Shown here one piece after another: positions 30,641 through 34,781 of a stretch of DNA of 34,781 bases (positions are counted from its first letter, which is position 1; every line of letters begins with the position of its first letter). The notes under the pieces were generated by a model that was not told where the DNA came from, did no database searches, and saw only the letters and a program-made list of their open reading frames with translations. The position numbers and the translations under genes were made by a program. Source of the DNA: DATAPE01 sp034667525. Lineage in GTDB: Bacteria; Actinomycetota; CADDZG01; WHSQ01. The stretch spans positions 1-34,781 of the forward strand of contig JAXDJO010000021.1 in NCBI GenBank assembly GCA_034667525.1, in the 5' to 3' direction.

Positions 30641-33154
30641 ATGGAGCGGGAGTACGACCACAAGACCGTAGAAGAGCGCTGGATGAAGGAATGGATCCGC
30701 GGCAAGTATTGGGCTGCCCCGGACTTCCCCGACCCCGCCAAGAAGCGGTACATCCTCACGATGTATCCGTACCCCTCCGGCGACATGCACGTAGGGCATA
30801 CGGAGATCTTCGCGATCCACGATTCGATCGCTCGGTTCGTGCGCATGCACGGATACCAAGTCCTCAACCCTTTGGGATTCGATGCCTTTGGATTGCCTGC
30901 TGAGAATGCGGCGATCAAGCGCGGGTCCCCGCCGAAGGAGTGGACCGACAGCAATATCGCTATATGGAGGTCATCTGCAGAGCGGCTCGGCTGTTCTTTC
31001 GACTGGGACCGAATGTTCGCCACCTGCGATCCCGAGTACTACCGATGGAACCAGTGGTTCTTCCTGCGGTTCTACGAACGCGGCTTGGCCTACCGAAAGG
31101 AAGCGGGGGCATGGTGGTGCCCGAAAGATAAGACAGTGTTGGCGAACGAACAGGTCGTGGCGGGGCGCTGTGAACGATGCGATTCGATCGTGGTCAAACG
31201 CTATCTGGCGCAGTGGTTCTTCAAGATCACCGATTACGCGGATCGGTTGCTCGATGACCTCGTTCTGAACACCGGGTGGAGCGAGCGCCTGAAGACACTC
31301 CAGCGGAATTGGATCGGACGCTCCTACGGTGCCGAGATCGACTTCTCTCTGGAAGGGATCGAAGAGCCGGTGACGGTCTTTACCACTCGTCCCGACACGT
31401 TGTGGGGCGCCACTTTCTTTGTCCTCGCCCCCGAGCATCCTCTGGCCGAACGGCTGGTTTCCGGAACGAACAAAGAAGCGCAGCTGCGCGAGTTCAAACA
31501 ACAGGTAGAGACGATGACCGAGATCGACCGCTCCTCGACCGACCGGCCCAAAGAGGGCATGTTCTTGGGTAAGTACGCCACCAATCCGGTGAACGGGGAG
31601 AAGATTCCGATCTGGGTCGGGGATTACGTGCTGATGGATTACGGGACTGGCGCGATCATGGCGGTGCCGGCGCACGATCAGCGGGATCTCGACTTCGCCC
31701 GCCGATACAACCTTCCGGTCCGAGTTGTCATCAGCCCGCCCGATCACGAGCTCGATGCGGCAACGATGAAGGAATCGTGGCCCCATGAGGGTGCCATGAC
31801 CAACAGCGGCCCCTTTGACGGGACCCCCGCATCGGAATCGATCGACCGGGTCATCGAGTGGTTGGAGGCCGAAGGGATGGGCCGGCGCGCCAAGACCTTC
31901 CGGCTTCGCGACTGGCTCATCAGCCGGCAGCGGTACTGGGGTACTCCGATCCCGATCATCCACTGCCCCCGCTGTGGGGAGGTTCAAGTTCCTGACGATC
32001 AGCTGCCCGTGGTGCTCCCCGAGGTTGTGGACTTCAGGCCGACCGGTGAAGCGTCGCCTCTCGCCACCGCACACGAGTGGGTGGAGGTCGCCTGTCCCGC
32101 GTGCGGGGGCCCGGCGCGCCGTGATACCGACACCATGGATACCTTCGTCGACTCCTCGTGGTATTTCCACCGATTCTTGGATCCGCACAACGATGAGGAG
32201 CCTTTCGCTCGCGCCAGATCTGACGCGTGGATGCCGACCGATCAGTACACCGGTGGGATCGAACACGCGGTAGGGCACCTCATCTACGCGCGCTTCTTCC
32301 AGAAGATCATGATGGACATGGGGATGGTGCGGGACCCCGAGCCCTACCCCAACATGCTCAACCATGGCGTTGTCACCATGGGCGGAAAGAAGATGTCGAA
32401 GTCCCGGGGCAATATCGTCGAAGCGGGCACGGCTTTGGATCTGTACGGCGCCGACGCGTTGCGTCTGTACATGCTCTTCTTCGGCCCCCCGGAACAGCCC
32501 ATCGATTGGCCCGAGGAGGGTGTGACCGCCATCGGCCGGGTTACCTTCCCGTGGCTACAACGGGTGTGGCGCCTGTGCGAGCAGCATCAACGAAGCCCGG
32601 AGCTCGATTCCGCCGATGCGACGGCCCAACCTTCCCCCGACGGCTCGAATCAAGACGGCGCAGATGCCGCGATCCTCGAGCTCCGCAGACACATCCATCG
32701 CACGATCAAGGTCGTCACGAAGGACTACGAGCAATTTTCATTCAACACGGCGATTGCGCGCTTGATGGAGCTCGTCAATCACGCTTACCGCTATCAATCG
32801 GAGTGGCCGGGGGGGCCGGTGTTAGACGAGTTGATCGAGACGTTACTGAGGCTGCTAGCCCCGATGGCTCCGTATCTCACCGAGGAGCAATGGCACCGCC
32901 GAGGTCACGAGACCTCGATTCACAAGGAGAGCTGGCCCGATTTCGACCCGGCCCTCGCCGCGGAGCTGGAAGTGACGATGGTGATCCAGGTCAACGGCAA
33001 GGTCCGGGACACCGTGCCGGTGCCACCGGACATCGCAGAGGCAGAAATGAAACAGCTCGCGCTTACGTCCGACAAGGTGCGGCCCTATCTCGACGGCGGC
33101 GAACCGACGAAGATCATCGTCAGGCCCCCCAAGCTGATCTCACTGGTGGTCTGA
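30641..33154 (+). CDS. leuS: Leucyl-tRNA synthetase
   Basis: Protein of 837 aa, a class I synthetase that charges tRNA-Leu and edits mischarged tRNA. The HIGH motif appears as HVGH (50-53) in YPYPSGDMHVGHTEIF, and KMSKS is at 584-588 (GGKKMSKSRGN). A zinc knuckle is seen in WWCPKDKTVLANEQV...CERC and another Cys pair in CPRCGEV/CPACGG. The editing domain has FTTRPDTLWGATFFVLAPEH and IMAVPAHDQRDLDFARRY. The C-terminal domain ends VNGKVRDTVPVP...PPKLISLVV. This is the bacterial type, with normal length. The TGA stop is followed at once by the third copy of the gene-end repeat, which the IS interrupts. Confidence 0.97.
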   Translation: MEREYDHKTVEERWMKEWIRGKYWAAPDFPDPAKKRYILTMYPYPSGDMHVGHTEIFAIHDSIARFVRMHGYQVLNPLGFDAFGLPAENAAIKRGSPPKEWTDSNIAIWRSSAERLGCSFDWDRMFATCDPEYYRWNQWFFLRFYERGLAYRKEAGAWWCPKDKTVLANEQVVAGRCERCDSIVVKRYLAQWFFKITDYADRLLDDLVLNTGWSERLKTLQRNWIGRSYGAEIDFSLEGIEEPVTVFTTRPDTLWGATFFVLAPEHPLAERLVSGTNKEAQLREFKQQVETMTEIDRSSTDRPKEGMFLGKYATNPVNGEKIPIWVGDYVLMDYGTGAIMAVPAHDQRDLDFARRYNLPVRVVISPPDHELDAATMKESWPHEGAMTNSGPFDGTPASESIDRVIEWLEAEGMGRRAKTFRLRDWLISRQRYWGTPIPIIHCPRCGEVQVPDDQLPVVLPEVVDFRPTGEASPLATAHEWVEVACPACGGPARRDTDTMDTFVDSSWYFHRFLDPHNDEEPFARARSDAWMPTDQYTGGIEHAVGHLIYARFFQKIMMDMGMVRDPEPYPNMLNHGVVTMGGKKMSKSRGNIVEAGTALDLYGADALRLYMLFFGPPEQPIDWPEEGVTAIGRVTFPWLQRVWRLCEQHQRSPELDSADATAQPSPDGSNQDGADAAILELRRHIHRTIKVVTKDYEQFSFNTAIARLMELVNHAYRYQSEWPGGPVLDELIETLLRLLAPMAPYLTEEQWHRRGHETSIHKESWPDFDPALAAELEVTMVIQVNGKVRDTVPVPPDIAEAEMKQLALTSDKVRPYLDGGEPTKIIVRPPKLISLVV

Positions 33155-33179
33155 TTTTTTGCGAGCTCCACCACGCATA
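33155..33179 (+). repeat. Gene-end hairpin repeat, copy 3, cut by the IS
   Basis: T6-GCGAGCTCCACCACG begins at the base after the leuS stop and matches copies 1 and 2 with one change (A for G). After CATA, in the loop of the hairpin, the sequence switches to the IS terminus. The other half of the hairpin would lie beyond the window if the insertion is simple. Confidence 0.8.
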
Positions 33180-34698
33180 GGAGCCTGTCGAAGAAAGTCA
33201 GGCTAGAACGTGGAGGCCAAGGGCCATGCATAGAAACAAACCGCCACGCGGGCGGTGAAGTCCCGGCCCACGCTTTCCTGAGGTTGTGAGCCGCAGCCAC
33301 CAGCCTCCATTCAGCCGCACACATCGTGAGACCCCGGTGCAGGAACCTTCGGACACCGCGGGCTTCCTTTAGTTGGCCGAAAACCGGCTCCACACTGCGA
33401 CCTCGGATCGCGTAGAGGGCCTTGCCGTCAGGGCTTGCGACGCGCGCGAGCATTTTCTCTTTGATGCTCTGCGGCGATGGTGGCCCGGCGCGGCCAGCGA
33501 TCGCAGCACGTCCGCCTTCCCGGAATTGGTTGCGCAGGACGCAAGCCCACGGCCTCTCGACGCCAAGGTCTCTTGCCAGCTCGCGCAGTGGAACGGCTTT
33601 AGCCACGGCACGTTCTATGACATCGGCCCGGCGGTTCCATTCCCGCACCCGCTCCTCGTAGCGGCGGCGCTTGTGGCGTAAGTCGCGGTCTCGTTGGGTG
33701 ATCGCACCTCGTTCGAGACGCTCCGGAGAAGCGGGGGGATCATGACCTCACCGGCACCCTCGAGTGACGCGTTGGCTTCAGAGTAGTAGCCGGCGTCGGC
33801 GACGACCGCCTCGATCGCGGTGTCGGAGCGGGCCGCAGCGAGGTTGTCGAGTGTCGCCGTGACCATGGCTGGCAAAGAGCCCGCGGTCAGCGGGGCTGCT
33901 GCTGAGCTCGGCGGCAACGATGAACTGGTCCTCGGTGACCGCGAGCTGTGCGTTGTAGCCCTGCAGGAAACCCGCCGGTCCCAGGAACACGCTGCTGTCG
34001 GGGTCGGTGGTGTTGATCTGGCGGGCCTTGCCCCGGGAGGTCACCGATCCCCGCTCCTCGATCTGCCCGGCGAGCTGGTCGCGGATCCATTCGAGGCGCT
34101 TATGGCTGTCGCTCAGGTGTTCTGGGAGCTCGTCGCCGCGACGGTCCCCGAAGCGCTCGTCCTCCTCGGCATCGATCGCGTCGGCTTCATCCAACACCCG
34201 GCGCACATGCTCGGTGAGCTGCTCGTCTGTGAGGTTGCGGTTCTGAGAGGCGTTCGCCTCCACCTTGGTGCCGTCGATGGCGATGACACGAGCGTCGATC
34301 ACGCCGGCCCGCACGCATAGGCGCAGGACGTCTACGAAGATTGCCGCCAGAGCATCGCGGTGGCGCTGGCGGAAACGACAGATCGTCGAATGGTCGGGGC
34401 GCTCGTTGGTGGCGATAACCCGGAAGGCGACGTCTTCGAGCAGTCGCCGTTCGATCTCACGAGCCGAGCGGATCCCTTTCGCGTAGGCGTAGAGCAGCAG
34501 CGTCACGACCATCTGGGGGTCAAACGCGGCCCGGCCCCAGCCGTCGTCACGGTGACAGTCGTAGAAAGCCGAGAGGTCGAGCTCATCGACCGCCGCGATC
34601 ACGAACCACACGAGATGATCCTTGGGCAGCCACTCATGCAGGCTCGGCGGCATCAGGAGCTGCTGGTCTCGATCACATGGAACGAAGTTCTTGGCCAC
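33180..34698 (-). pseudogene. IS1182-family transposase with frame disruptions
   Basis: A GTG start at 34698 follows GGGAGG (34703-34708). The first part (AKNFVPCDRDQQLLMPPSLHE, then DGWGRAAFDPQMVVTLLLYAYAKG split near its centre, and IDGTKVEANASQNRN) is in one frame to about 33870. The middle part (MVTATLDNLAAARSDTAIEA, then VVADAGYYSEAN) is in a second frame to about 33735. The last part (ERLERGAITQRDRDLRHKRR...VEPVFGQLKEARGVRRFLHR...EWRLVAAAHNLRKAW) returns to the first frame. One extra base near 33866-33874 and one missing base at the G6 run (33733-33738) explain this. The last frame has no stop inside the element and runs through the terminus to 33085. The protein is probably inactive unless these are sequence errors. 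Confidence 0.8.
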
Positions 34699-34781
34699 GG
34701 GACCTCCCTTATCGGCTAGGTCCACTCTGCCGGAACCACGCCTGAAACGCGAGCCTTTGAGAGGTTTTCGCGACAGGCTCC
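33180..34781 (-). mobile_element. IS1182-like insertion sequence
   Basis: About 1.6 kb bounded by inverted termini: GGAGCCTGTCG at the left (from 33180) and its complement CGACAGGCTCC at the right (34771-34781). Beyond 11 bases the ends diverge. The single gene, on the minus strand, encodes a transposase of the IS1182 type (DUF772 N-terminal domain). The right terminus coincides with the last base of the window, so the target-site duplication cannot be checked. The insertion point lies in the loop of a hairpin repeat downstream of leuS. Confidence 0.85.

Noticed and set aside
30971..32365. A 464-codon open frame antisense to leuS
   Set aside because: The plus strand encodes an intact LeuRS with all motifs. 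The antisense frame has no family similarity.
33203..33205. Natural transposase stop just inside the IS terminus
   Set aside because: A TAG is present, but in a third frame. Using it would require yet another frame change, so I did not assign it.

Overview
The window looks like a stretch of chromosome from a G+C-rich actinomycete (phylum Actinomycetota), probably from a lineage outside the well-studied genera. The evidence is a housekeeping gene order typical of that phylum (tig-clpP-clpX, then valS-folC-ndk-mreB-mreC-mreD-PBP2-rodA-rng-rplU-rpmA-obgE-nadD-rsfS), a mycothiol-dependent maleylpyruvate-isomerase-type protein, a DUF664 DinB-like protein, frequent GTG/TTG starts, and several starts that appear to be leaderless. 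MreBCD, PBP2 and RodA indicate a rod-shaped, elongasome-building cell. The organism is inferred; no 16S gene is present.

Layout. 1-103: the 5' half of a tRNA-Arg(TCT) whose 3' half cannot be found. 261-3526 (minus): a conserved hypothetical gene, an M20 metallopeptidase, and an APH-type kinase broken by a one-base frameshift. 3622-5216 (plus): a YcaQ/AlkX-type DNA glycosylase and a VOC-family protein. 5250-5543 (minus): tRNA-Gly(TCC) and tRNA-Pro(TGG) with a short hairpin repeat between them. 5662-9029: trigger factor, ClpP, ClpX (protein folding and quality control). 9126-13384: an archaeal-type valyl-tRNA synthetase, FolC and Ndk, tightly packed. 13487-19292: the rod-shape cluster mreB, mreC, mreD, mrdA, rodA, with adjacent or overlapping stops and starts from mreC onward. 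19315-23895: rng, rplU, rpmA, obgE, nadD, rsfS (RNA processing, ribosome assembly and silencing, NAD synthesis). An arginine-rich orphan gene is coupled to rsfS. 24526-24745: tRNA-Ala(GGC) followed by tandem repeats that copy its own 3' half. 24810-30597: accessory genes (DinB-like, NYN/PIN-like, a secreted amidase, MDMPI-like, nitrilase, two lipoproteins). 30641-33154: leuS. 33180-34781: an IS1182-like element with a frame-disrupted transposase; it ends exactly at the window edge.

Three features not explained by gene content stand out. (1) A ~55-bp hairpin repeat occurs three times, each time directly touching the 3' end of a gene (tRNA-Pro CCA, ndk stop, leuS stop) and always in the same orientation to that gene. 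The third copy is cut in its hairpin loop by the IS. (2) Downstream of tRNA-Ala there is a 56/71-bp tandem array of tRNA-tail copies. (3) A recurring TANNNT hexamer lies 6-7 nt before the start codon of at least six genes that lack a Shine-Dalgarno sequence, which points to leaderless transcripts; other genes carry clear Shine-Dalgarno sites.

Both window edges coincide with disrupted or repeated sequence (half a tRNA on the left, an IS terminus on the right). This would be natural for an assembly contig ending at repeats. Some apparent frameshifts could therefore be sequence errors rather than true mutations.
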